A DNA stretch of 59,937 nucleotides, from assembly GCA_020726135.1 (NCBI GenBank), contig DYTE01000005.1, positions 433 through 60,369 on the forward strand, given 5' to 3'. Each line of letters opens with the position of its first letter. Position 1 is the first letter of the stretch. The DNA is from Rickettsia conorii. GTDB taxonomy: Bacteria; Pseudomonadota; Alphaproteobacteria; Rickettsiales; Rickettsiaceae. Positions 38,214-46,798 of the stretch are shown piece by piece. The position numbers and the translations under genes are program-made. Under the pieces are notes generated by a model that was not told the DNA's origin, did not search any database, and worked only from the letters and a program-made list of their open reading frames with translations.

Positions 38214-40130
38214 ATGCTCGAAAATAAACAAATTACTGAATTTAAAAAAAATATTCAAATCGGTGGAGACTTTGAGGATTTAATTCTTAAAAGTAGTATT
38301 TTTGTAGATAAAAGTTTATTCATAAAAGAAATTATAGAAGATGCAGCAAAAGTTATACTTATAACGATGCCAAGACGTTGGGGAAAATCTCTCAATTTAG
38401 ATATGTTATATAGATTTTTATCAATTGAAGAAAATGATGCAGAACAAAAAACATTAAATCAAAAAATATTTTCAAAATCATTTTCATTAAATATCACTAC
38501 TACAAATATAATAATTGAAGATTCAGAATTTATAGGCATGAAAAAATCTATTAATTCTTTGGATTTTCAAGGAATACATCCTGTTATATATATTGATTTC
38601 AAAGATTGTAAGGGAATCAATTTTAAGGATGTAGAAAATAAACTTAATTTACTAATAGATAAGGCTATTAAACAATTTAGTTATTTATCTAACAGTACAG
38701 ATGCTTATGAAGTATCTACTATTGGCAAAAAATATCTATCTCTTGTGGAAACTATTAATCTACGATGTTTTAGTACTGCTATTAAGGAATTATGTTCATT
38801 ACTTTATACTTATCATAAAAAGAAAATATGGATATTAATTGATGAATATGATACTGCAACAAATAATGCTTATCTAAACTACAATGATGAGGAAGCTAAA
38901 TTAACATTAGAATTATTTAGAAATATATATGAACCAATTTTAAAGGGTAATAAATATTTAGCAAAAGCTGTCATGACAGGGGTACAATATATAGTGCAAA
39001 GTGGTATGTTGTCGGGACTAAACAATTTATCAAAATATAATATTACAAACATAAAATATTCTAAATATTACGGTATTAATCAACAAGAAATGAGTTTGTT
39101 ATTAGACCATTTTAATATTGATCCTAAAAAAATCGATCAAATAAAAGATTGGTATAATGGTTATCAGGAAAATATTGGAGATAGTGAACATGAACATTTC
39201 ATTAACAAATATAATATTTGGTCTGTTGTAAATTATCTTAATAATCAACAAGATGGTTTAAAATCTTATTGGGGAGAAAGCGCTTCAATTTCTTTTATGC
39301 AAGTTTTATTCAAACATCGTAAATTTAGAGAAAAAATAGAAAGTTTGATTAATGATATTCCTATAAGAATAATGAATTTGATAGTTGATTTTAATCAAGA
39401 TAATTTTATTCAATTAAAAAATATTATCAATGATCACAATATTATAGAAATTAAAATGGATGGTTGGGATTTAATCTTCGCTTATTTGTTTATTACAGGT
39501 TATTTAACAACCACTAGACAAAATGGTAATTTAGAATATAAATTTCCAAATAAAGAAATAAAAACTGAGTTCGAAAAAAAAATTAAAGTTTATTATCAAC
39601 AAATATTTAATATAGATAATGATAAATTTATAGATTTAACACAAATATTAAGTAGAATTTTTGAAAAAGAAAATATCAAGAATATAAAAATAGAATTTGA
39701 AGAAAATTTTGGTCCAAAACTATTTGAATTAATAAAAACTGTTATTTTATATGATAAAACTAATGATAGTAAGACAGGATTGTTTGGTAATGAAGATTTA
39801 ATGCATTCTCTTTTAAATTATATATGTCTGCAGGTTGTTAATAGTAAGTTTGCTAGTGAAAAATATACAACAAAAACTGATGGCTCTAAAGCTAGAGCAG
39901 ATATTGTCATTTCAAAAAACAACATAGGTATTATTATTGAAATGAAATATAATGGAAAAATAGAAAAAATATTGGAACAAGTAATGAAATATGAGAAACT
40001 CATATCAAAGAATGATATTAGAATTTTTCTAGGTTGTAATATATCTAATCATCAACAAATTCAGTTGTTTGGTTATATATATAATCAATATGATCATATT
40101 GAAAATATTGATTATAGTTCTTGTAGTTGA
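38214..40130 (+). CDS. AAA-ATPase-like / PD-(D/E)XK nuclease protein
   Basis: 638 residues. The N-terminal domain begins IGGDFEDLILKSSIFVDKS and has a P-loop variant MPRRWGKSLNLDML plus a Walker-B-like ILIDEYDTATNNAY, the marks of the AAA-ATPase-like family (PF09820). The C-terminal domain has GSKARADIVISKNNIGIIIEMKYNGK, i.e. D...ExK of a PD-(D/E)XK fold. Such proteins are numerous in intracellular bacteria and often vary between strains; their role is unknown, perhaps mobile or host-directed. It starts 5 bases after gpsA. Confidence 0.88.
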   Translation: MLENKQITEFKKNIQIGGDFEDLILKSSIFVDKSLFIKEIIEDAAKVILITMPRRWGKSLNLDMLYRFLSIEENDAEQKTLNQKIFSKSFSLNITTTNIIIEDSEFIGMKKSINSLDFQGIHPVIYIDFKDCKGINFKDVENKLNLLIDKAIKQFSYLSNSTDAYEVSTIGKKYLSLVETINLRCFSTAIKELCSLLYTYHKKKIWILIDEYDTATNNAYLNYNDEEAKLTLELFRNIYEPILKGNKYLAKAVMTGVQYIVQSGMLSGLNNLSKYNITNIKYSKYYGINQQEMSLLLDHFNIDPKKIDQIKDWYNGYQENIGDSEHEHFINKYNIWSVVNYLNNQQDGLKSYWGESASISFMQVLFKHRKFREKIESLINDIPIRIMNLIVDFNQDNFIQLKNIINDHNIIEIKMDGWDLIFAYLFITGYLTTTRQNGNLEYKFPNKEIKTEFEKKIKVYYQQIFNIDNDKFIDLTQILSRIFEKENIKNIKIEFEENFGPKLFELIKTVILYDKTNDSKTGLFGNEDLMHSLLNYICLQVVNSKFASEKYTTKTDGSKARADIVISKNNIGIIIEMKYNGKIEKILEQVMKYEKLISKNDIRIFLGCNISNHQQIQLFGYIYNQYDHIENIDYSSCS

Positions 40131-40147
40131 AAAAAATTCAGTGCTAC

Positions 40148-42775
40148 CTAGACTATTTTTATATTAAATATAAAACATGTATTTTCACTATTATTATTTT
40201 CCGCCCAAATATTTCCATCATGTAATTCTATCACTTTTTTAGCAAGAGCAAGTCCAATTCCTCTCCCCCCAGCGGGTGTTTTTGTTTTAGATCCCACGAC
40301 AAATACACCAAATATGTCCATTAATTCATCATTTGCTACACCAACACCATTATCTTTTATACGAAACCACACATATTGTTCATCTTTATATGATGTTATT
40401 TCAACATAACCATGTTCAGCACTATATGTAATAGCATTAATAATTAAATTATCCAATGTTTGCTCTATATAATATTTATCACAAGAAACCATAATATTTT
40501 TCTTTATATCCAAAAAGAAATCTACTGATCTATTTTCTATATATAGTTTTTTACATATCTCTATTCTTTCTAATAATAAGTTACTAAAATTTAAATTTAT
40601 TTTTGTTAAATCATAACTCAGTGATGTTAATCTTGAAAAATCTAGAATATTATTAAGTAAACTATTTAATCTTCTAGCACTACGTGTTATAACTTCTATG
40701 GAAGTATATATTTGTTTTTCATTTAGCTGATGATATTTAGTCCATAATGTATCACTTAAAGTTAATATACCTGTCATTGGTGCATGAAATTCATGATTAA
40801 TATTTCTTAAAAATTCATATTTCAAATCCAATAATTTTTCAATTTCACAATCTCTCGTTAATAATCTTTCATCCAGATGTTTATTTTTGATTTCTGATAA
40901 TTCGTATCTTTCATTTTTTGGTCTAACAAAAATTATCAATATAAATGCAAATAATGATAATAAATATATTATATTAAAATTAAGATTAGACATAGATGAA
41001 ATATTTATAAAATTATTGTAGCAATATATTGCTAATACTGCACCTATTATCATCATTAAAAATGCAATATTCCACCTCAATAAACTTGTTAATATAACTA
41101 GATTAATCATTAGCACAATTAATTGTAATTGGTTAAAATCATTCATTAAAAACATCATAATATTTGAAAATATTAAAATATAAAATATTCCGAAATTCCA
41201 AAGAAAAATTTGAAAAAATCTATTTTTATTTATCATCAAGATAGGATAAATTACAAAAATTGTAGAAATAATTAATGTTGAATAATATAATATATTATAT
41301 ATTAGTTGATAATTAATCTTTATTTCAATTGGAATATTATATATAGAAAAATTATTCAATAATATTGAAAATATTCCAACGCAGACTATTATAACTTCAT
41401 TTTCAGGTATATTATTAACAAATAATTTTAATATATTATTTTTTAAATTTTTAAAAAAATCTAAAACTATATCATATATATTAGTTGTACTATTCGTTAT
41501 GTTATTTTCATAATCATAAATTAAATTTTCATAAGTTATAAAATGCATTAAGGTAAAACATAATAAATTAACAAACATAGGTATTAATATTTGATAAATT
41601 CTGTAATTAGGTAAGAAAAATATAGTTACAATTATCGAGATAATTGCAGCAAAAATTCCTACAGCAATAGATTTATTATTAGTCTTAATATCCAATATTA
41701 TTATAAATAATATTGGAGTAACAATTGGCGCATATACAACAGATGAAATTAGAAATAAATCAAATATATTATTTATGGATAAAGCGATAATAGAAGCAAC
41801 AATATTGATTATAATTGAAGATATATAGACAATCTTTGTCTCACTATTATGAAATAATTTTAAATTTAAAGGTTTTATTATGTCACTTGCAATTATTACA
41901 GTAGCAGAATTAACACATGCATCTGTAGTAGACATTATCATAGCCATAATTCCAATAGCGATCATAGCTTTAGCTCCAAATCCATGGATATAATTATCTA
42001 TTATAAATTTAGCAGATCCTATTTGATCTAAATTTTGATTCATAGATGAAATTAAAATTCCAATCCAGAAAAACATTATGGATATTAATAAATATATAAA
42101 AATTGCAGAACTAATAGATTTTGACATTTGCGTAATATTTTTTGCTATTGTCATTCTTTGAAACATTGTTGGGTTTGTCAGAATAATTGGTATAGCAAAA
42201 TATATTAAGAGGCCTATAAAATTCCAAAATCTATAATCATCAAAATTAAATAAATTTGCAAAAGCAAATATATCATTATTATTTAAATTATTAAAGATAA
42301 TCACTTTAGTTCCTATTCCATCCCATATGGATAAAGCAATAAAAGGTGTAACAATAGTAAAAGTTAAAAACTGAATTAAATTAGTAATAGTTATAATTTT
42401 CATACCACCAAAAATATTATATAGTGCAAGCATTATGATAGTTATGCTATTAGCATATATTGGTGATATATTAAAAAATAATTCTAATATTGCTATAGAT
42501 ATTTTAAATTGAATAGCAATCTTAATGATACAATTTAAAACACTTGATGTAGCAGCAATATATCCAATATTTTTATTATAGTTTTTATTAATTATTTCAA
42601 CAACTGATAAGGATCCAAGATATTTTCCCATTCTTGGAGCTATAATATAGACTGTAACACCTATTGAAATAACATTTCCAATAATAGATGGAATTATATA
42701 AAATAATCCATCTGTTGCAGATTTATATATTGTTCTTAGAAAATATTCTCCACTAATCCAGGCAGAGACAAGCAA
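40148..42775 (-). CDS. sodium/solute symporter-sensor histidine kinase fusion (frameshifted N-terminus)
   Basis: 875 residues in this frame, from a TTG that is likely not the true start. About 13 membrane helices of a PutP-like symporter (WISGEYFL, IFGGMKIITITNLIQF) are followed by extra helices, then a kinase core: H-box EFLRNINHEFHAPMTG, N-box LDNLIINAITYS, G1 DNGVGV and G2 GGRGIGLALAKKVIE. Such CbrA-like proteins sense nutrients through the transporter part. The frame opens upstream only to NRDFSNGVIIALLV after a TAG at 42809-42811; the expected first helix lies in another frame (42784-42912). The fusion may be a pseudogene, re-initiated, or affected by a sequence error. Confidence 0.8.
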   Translation of the reverse strand: MLVSAWISGEYFLRTIYKSATDGLFYIIPSIIGNVISIGVTVYIIAPRMGKYLGSLSVVEIINKNYNKNIGYIAATSSVLNCIIKIAIQFKISIAILELFFNISPIYANSITIIMLALYNIFGGMKIITITNLIQFLTFTIVTPFIALSIWDGIGTKVIIFNNLNNNDIFAFANLFNFDDYRFWNFIGLLIYFAIPIILTNPTMFQRMTIAKNITQMSKSISSAIFIYLLISIMFFWIGILISSMNQNLDQIGSAKFIIDNYIHGFGAKAMIAIGIMAMIMSTTDACVNSATVIIASDIIKPLNLKLFHNSETKIVYISSIIINIVASIIALSINNIFDLFLISSVVYAPIVTPILFIIILDIKTNNKSIAVGIFAAIISIIVTIFFLPNYRIYQILIPMFVNLLCFTLMHFITYENLIYDYENNITNSTTNIYDIVLDFFKNLKNNILKLFVNNIPENEVIIVCVGIFSILLNNFSIYNIPIEIKINYQLIYNILYYSTLIISTIFVIYPILMINKNRFFQIFLWNFGIFYILIFSNIMMFLMNDFNQLQLIVLMINLVILTSLLRWNIAFLMMIIGAVLAIYCYNNFINISSMSNLNFNIIYLLSLFAFILIIFVRPKNERYELSEIKNKHLDERLLTRDCEIEKLLDLKYEFLRNINHEFHAPMTGILTLSDTLWTKYHQLNEKQIYTSIEVITRSARRLNSLLNNILDFSRLTSLSYDLTKINLNFSNLLLERIEICKKLYIENRSVDFFLDIKKNIMVSCDKYYIEQTLDNLIINAITYSAEHGYVEITSYKDEQYVWFRIKDNGVGVANDELMDIFGVFVVGSKTKTPAGGRGIGLALAKKVIELHDGNIWAENNNSENTCFIFNIKIV

Positions 42776-42783
42776 GGCAATTA

Positions 42784-42912
42784 TTACACCATTAGAAAAA
42801 TCTCTATTCTAATATTTACAATTTTTTTTGTATTTAATAGAACTACAATTAAATTAATTGCTAAAAAAATCAAAAAAATGAGTAAATCTATATTAATATA
42901 TAAAAATTTCAT
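42784..42912 (-). pseudogene. out-of-frame N-terminal fragment of the symporter-kinase gene
   Basis: An ATG at 42912, six bases past the ygfZ stop with GGAGA upstream, opens MKFLYINIDLLIFLIFLAIN followed by IVVLLNTKKIVNIR. This is the usual first helix of symporter-kinase fusions, which then continue with an REYAxGNR-like segment. Here the frame runs to TAATAA while the next frame takes over with NRDFSNG at 42808, so a net indel occurred at about 42809-42813. Confidence 0.7.
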
Positions 42913-42917
42913 TATTA

Positions 42918-43733
42918 TTATTTTCTCCAAACTGGTTTAGATAAAGTAACATGAATATTTTCTACTGTAACTTGTCCAAGATCATCAGATAGCAACTCTT
43001 CTTCTCTAACAAGTCCTATAGCAATATTTTTAAACATAGAACATATTACTCCTATTTTAACATTATTTGCAAAAATTTTCGATCCTTGTTTGATTAAATT
43101 TATAGATGATGCAGTATTTTTGCATAGTTCGATTTTAAAAATTTTCTTTCTGACTATACCTTGATATTTTGTTCTAGAAATTACTTCTTGTTCTATATAA
43201 CAACCTTTGTTGTAACTTATTGCATTTAATTCTTCAATAGCATATTCACAAATTATAGATTTGCTATAGATTAAATCTATACCCTCAATTATTGTAAAGG
43301 AATATTTATCATTTAAATATAAGTTCATTGTATGATCACCAAATAATAATTCATTGCGCAAAACTATAGAACGAAAGCCCATCAAATTACATCTTGGATC
43401 TTGCGCGCAAAAAAAACATTCAATATAAGTTTTAGAATAAATAATTCCATATATTTTTGTTAGATCCTCTATATTAACTTTTGCACGAAATTTATATTTT
43501 TGCAAATATTCTATAAATAATTTTACATTATCAGACTCTATATCAACAAAAAATTCATCATCTGATTTATGATAAATAAAACAATCAAATAAATATCTTG
43601 CTTGATTATTTACAACATAATTATAAGAATAAATATTCTTATCTATATCATTAGTTAAAAGATTCTGTAAAAATTTCATAGAATCACTACCTGTTATAAG
43701 GATAACAGACCTATTATTTAAATTTTCTTTCAT
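42918..43733 (-). CDS. ygfZ: folate-binding protein YgfZ / GcvT-like
   Basis: 271 residues. The start has ILITGSDSMKFLQNLLTNDID, which is the YgfZ opening (l.v.G.D...fLq...T.D), and the key motif is KGCYIEQEVISRTKYQG, where Glu replaces the usual Gly of KGCYxGQE. YgfZ uses tetrahydrofolate in repair or assembly of certain Fe-S enzymes and has a mitochondrial equivalent (IBA57). It ends six bases before the symporter-kinase start. Confidence 0.88.
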   Translation of the reverse strand: MKENLNNRSVILITGSDSMKFLQNLLTNDIDKNIYSYNYVVNNQARYLFDCFIYHKSDDEFFVDIESDNVKLFIEYLQKYKFRAKVNIEDLTKIYGIIYSKTYIECFFCAQDPRCNLMGFRSIVLRNELLFGDHTMNLYLNDKYSFTIIEGIDLIYSKSIICEYAIEELNAISYNKGCYIEQEVISRTKYQGIVRKKIFKIELCKNTASSINLIKQGSKIFANNVKIGVICSMFKNIAIGLVREEELLSDDLGQVTVENIHVTLSKPVWRK

Positions 43734-43804
43734 AATTATTATATTGACATTGTTATAGTTACGTTTACTATAGTATAATATAAAAAATAATTTATAAAAA
43801 TATT

Positions 43805-44647
43805 ATGAGATGTTTATCTTACTGCACTGCTTCTCAATATGATATGGCAGAGCTCGTTAATAATTTAAAAACAGAAGGTTTTGAACCTAAACATTTTGAT
43901 GATGTGATCTATGTACAAAAGGAAAATAGACAAGATTCTGAGCCTATAGATGTATTTTTCTTTGCATTTGGTTGTGTTGTTATATGGGGGGCTGATGAAG
44001 CTCATGAGAAAATTATTTTAAAATTAATATCAAATTTTAGTGAAGATAATTTAACTAATATAGTCTCAGACTATATTCATTTTGAATATGATAATCATAT
44101 TGAAAAAACTTTTATCAACGAAGAGAAAAATCAAGTTCTTCTTGCTAATAAATCGATTTTTGTTAAATTATCTATATCCCATGCTTTAGCACAATCTGTA
44201 AAACTCAGTGTGTTAGAGGATTCAGTTAATCAATTAATTAAAAAAACTACTCCAATACAAAAAGAGCTAGCAAATACTGGTAGTGTATCTTTATCTAAAA
44301 AAGAAATATCAAAACAAATTGGTATATTATTTAACGAAAGATATTCGATTAATTTACATAGCGACATATTAGACACTCCAGAATTTTTTTGGCGTAGACC
44401 GAGCTATGAACCATTATATTTAATGACAGCTCAATTTCAAGACATACAAACAAGGCAAAATATACTTAATCATAGACTTGATATGATTCATGAATTATAT
44501 AATATATTATCCAATGATTTGAATTATAAACATTCAACAAAATTAGAATGGATTATTATTATTTTAATTACTATGGAAGTGGTTTTATCGCTTATTCATA
44601 ATAATTCAATCACAAAAATTTTTAAATATATATCAGATCTATTATAG
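43805..44647 (+). CDS. RMD1/YagE (DUF155) family membrane protein
   Basis: 280 residues. DUF155 signatures are present: CLSYCTASQYDMAELV, DVFFFAFGCVVIWGADEAHEKIIL, and DTPEFFWRRPSYEPLYLMTAQFQDIQTRQNILNHRLDMIHELYNIL, then a single C-terminal membrane helix (about residues 250-268). The eukaryotic members include mitochondrial RMND1, needed for mitochondrial translation. The bacterial function is not established. It precedes comF by 6 bases. Confidence 0.87.
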   Translation: MRCLSYCTASQYDMAELVNNLKTEGFEPKHFDDVIYVQKENRQDSEPIDVFFFAFGCVVIWGADEAHEKIILKLISNFSEDNLTNIVSDYIHFEYDNHIEKTFINEEKNQVLLANKSIFVKLSISHALAQSVKLSVLEDSVNQLIKKTTPIQKELANTGSVSLSKKEISKQIGILFNERYSINLHSDILDTPEFFWRRPSYEPLYLMTAQFQDIQTRQNILNHRLDMIHELYNILSNDLNYKHSTKLEWIIIILITMEVVLSLIHNNSITKIFKYISDLL

Positions 44648-44653
44648 ATATTT

Positions 44654-45376
44654 ATGATATTGAAGTTTTTAAAACTAATATTTGAATATTTTAAAAATTA
44701 TATATTTACCCCAAAATGTCTTTCATGTAATGAAATTACTATTGAAGCGAATGAGTTTTGCTCAAATTGCTGGTATAAATTTGATTTCATAGTTAAACCA
44801 TATTGCAAATTATGTGGACAAAAATTAGAAATATTTATTATAGATAATATGATCTGTTCCAGATGCTTTAAAAAGGAACCTATATATGATATATCTCGTA
44901 GTTTACTTCATTTTAATCAATATAGTAAAAGACTAATTCATGATTTTAAATATAATGACAAAACTTATGCAGCACGCACACTTGCTAAGTTACTTGTTCT
45001 TAGATATTGGTCTGAAATGGAGGATGTAGATATGATAGTTTCAGTACCTATGAATAGATTTAAAAGATTATTTCGCAAATATAATCCAAGTTCTGTTCTT
45101 GCTAAAGAAATTAGTAAATTAGTAAAAATAGCTCTTGTTGAACAAATATTAATTAAGTCTAAATGGACTAAATCTCAAACTTCTTTATCTAAAAAAGAAC
45201 GAGAAGAAAATGTTAAAAATACTATTATTTTTAATAAAAATTATGATATTTTAAACAAAAAAATATTGTTAGTGGATGATGTCATTACAACTGGTACAAC
45301 AATAAATCAATGCGCATTATTGCTGAAAGAAGCTGGAGCTAGTTCAATTTATGTTATGAGTATAGCAATGACATAG
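44654..45376 (+). CDS. comF: ComF family phosphoribosyltransferase-like protein
   Basis: 240 residues. An N-terminal double zinc ribbon has CLSCNE, EFCSNCW, YCKLCGQ and CSRCF; the C-terminal PRTase domain has the PRPP motif ILLVDDVITTGTTINQC. ComF is linked to DNA uptake and later steps of natural transformation. It lies 6 bases after the RMD1-family gene. Confidence 0.9.
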   Translation: MILKFLKLIFEYFKNYIFTPKCLSCNEITIEANEFCSNCWYKFDFIVKPYCKLCGQKLEIFIIDNMICSRCFKKEPIYDISRSLLHFNQYSKRLIHDFKYNDKTYAARTLAKLLVLRYWSEMEDVDMIVSVPMNRFKRLFRKYNPSSVLAKEISKLVKIALVEQILIKSKWTKSQTSLSKKEREENVKNTIIFNKNYDILNKKILLVDDVITTGTTINQCALLLKEAGASSIYVMSIAMT

Positions 45377-45446
45377 ATTTATTAAATATATTAGAGTTTT
45401 CATATCACTATATTTTATGTTTTTACTATAGAAACGATCTAATTCA

Positions 45447-45475
45447 TTGATATTTCAAATATTCTCTCTTATATT
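45447..45475 (+). promoter_or_regulatory. candidate promoter of the histidine kinase/response regulator pair
   Basis: TTGATA (45447-45452), a 17-base spacer and TATATT (45470-45475) lie 36 bases before the kinase start. Two 5/6 boxes at ideal spacing. Confidence 0.45.
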
Positions 45476-45511
45476 ACATATTATTAAGAAACTAATAATT
45501 ATTGTTATTTT

Positions 45512-46276
45512 ATGTTTAAATTTTTTTCTAAAACCGCCGCGCAAGATAAGATTTCAGAAAAATCTGCGAATGTCAATATTATCGATAATAATTTAGTTAA
45601 TTATATAAGCCATGAAGTTAGAACTCCAATACATGGAGTAGCAAATATTGCATTGTTTTTGCATGAAAATTGGGATAATATTGATGATCAAGAAAGGAAA
45701 AAATATCTTGCTATTATATCAAATAATAGTCAGCGTTTAATTAATTTTACTAATGAATTATTAGATTTATCTAAATTTCAAGCTGGCAAAATGTTATTTG
45801 AATTTAAGGAAATAAATATTTTAGCCATCATTAATGAAATTTTCAAAAATTTTCAAAATATGACATTAGTCAATAAAGATTTGGAAATAATATTCAATAG
45901 TAATATTACAGAAAGCTGGATCATGGGTGATGAAGCTAGAATGATTCAAGTATTTAATAATCTTTTTAATAATGCAATTAAATATACATCTAAAGGATCA
46001 ATTATTGCTGAATTAAATATAATTTATTTAAATGAACAAAAATATGTTGAGTTTTCATTAACTGACACAGGTGTTGGAATACCAGAGCAGGAACTTGAGT
46101 CAATATTCGAAATATTTGCTCGTAGTTCTAGAACTAATTTAAGTATAAGTGGCAGTGGTATAGGTCTTTCTATTTGCAAAGAAATTATAGTTGCTCATGA
46201 AGGTTCAATTAAAGCAGAAAATAATTTAGAATCAGGATCAAAATTTACTTTTGTTATTCCTACGATTGTATTATAG
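45512..46276 (+). CDS. soluble sensor histidine kinase (core only)
   Basis: 254 residues, no membrane segment and no PAS or HAMP domain. H-box VNYISHEVRTPIHGVANIALF with H34, N-box IQVFNNLFNNAIKYT, G1 DTGVGIPE and G2 GSGIGLSICKEII. It transfers phosphate to a receiver; the adjacent single-domain receiver (39 bases downstream) is the likely partner. Without a sensor region it may act through other proteins, in the style of alphaproteobacterial PleC/DivK networks. Confidence 0.88.
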   Translation: MFKFFSKTAAQDKISEKSANVNIIDNNLVNYISHEVRTPIHGVANIALFLHENWDNIDDQERKKYLAIISNNSQRLINFTNELLDLSKFQAGKMLFEFKEINILAIINEIFKNFQNMTLVNKDLEIIFNSNITESWIMGDEARMIQVFNNLFNNAIKYTSKGSIIAELNIIYLNEQKYVEFSLTDTGVGIPEQELESIFEIFARSSRTNLSISGSGIGLSICKEIIVAHEGSIKAENNLESGSKFTFVIPTIVL

Positions 46277-46315
46277 TCAATTTGTTAAATTATTCAATAT
46301 AAATAAAATGATTTT

Positions 46316-46711
46316 ATGCAACAATTTAATATATTATTCACAGATGATGAACCAATTTGTCATGATGTAATAAAATTAGTTTTAAGTAAAAGATCTGAAT
46401 ATCAGATTTTTAGTGCTTATAATGGAGCTGATACAATCAAAATTCTTCAACAAGATGATCAAAAAATAGATTTAATATTTCTCGATATACTTCTTCCAGA
46501 TATAACAGGTCATGAAATATATAAAATAATTAAATCAAATGACAATTTCATTAATATTCCAATTATTTTTCAAAGCGGAATGAATATTGAAACTAAAGAA
46601 GTACAAGAAATATTGCAAGAACCTAATGTAAGTGTTATTTACAAACCTTATAGTAATAATATTTTAGTAAATCTAATTGAAGAATATCATAAAAAATCTC
46701 TTGATATCTAG
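46316..46711 (+). CDS. single-domain response regulator, receiver only
   Basis: 131 residues. The acidic pocket is D10-D11 with E12 (FTDDEP), phospho-acceptor D57 (FLDILLPD), the serine S87 (IIFQSGMN) and K110 (VIYKPYS). No output domain, so it would signal through protein contact as DivK and CheY do. It follows the kinase gene by 39 bases. Confidence 0.87.
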   Translation: MQQFNILFTDDEPICHDVIKLVLSKRSEYQIFSAYNGADTIKILQQDDQKIDLIFLDILLPDITGHEIYKIIKSNDNFINIPIIFQSGMNIETKEVQEILQEPNVSVIYKPYSNNILVNLIEEYHKKSLDI

Positions 46712-46798
46712 CCATAATAATTAATATATAATCTTCTATTTATTATGTTATTAATGTATATTTATAAATTATAATAATTCAAAATAAAAAATTAGAAC

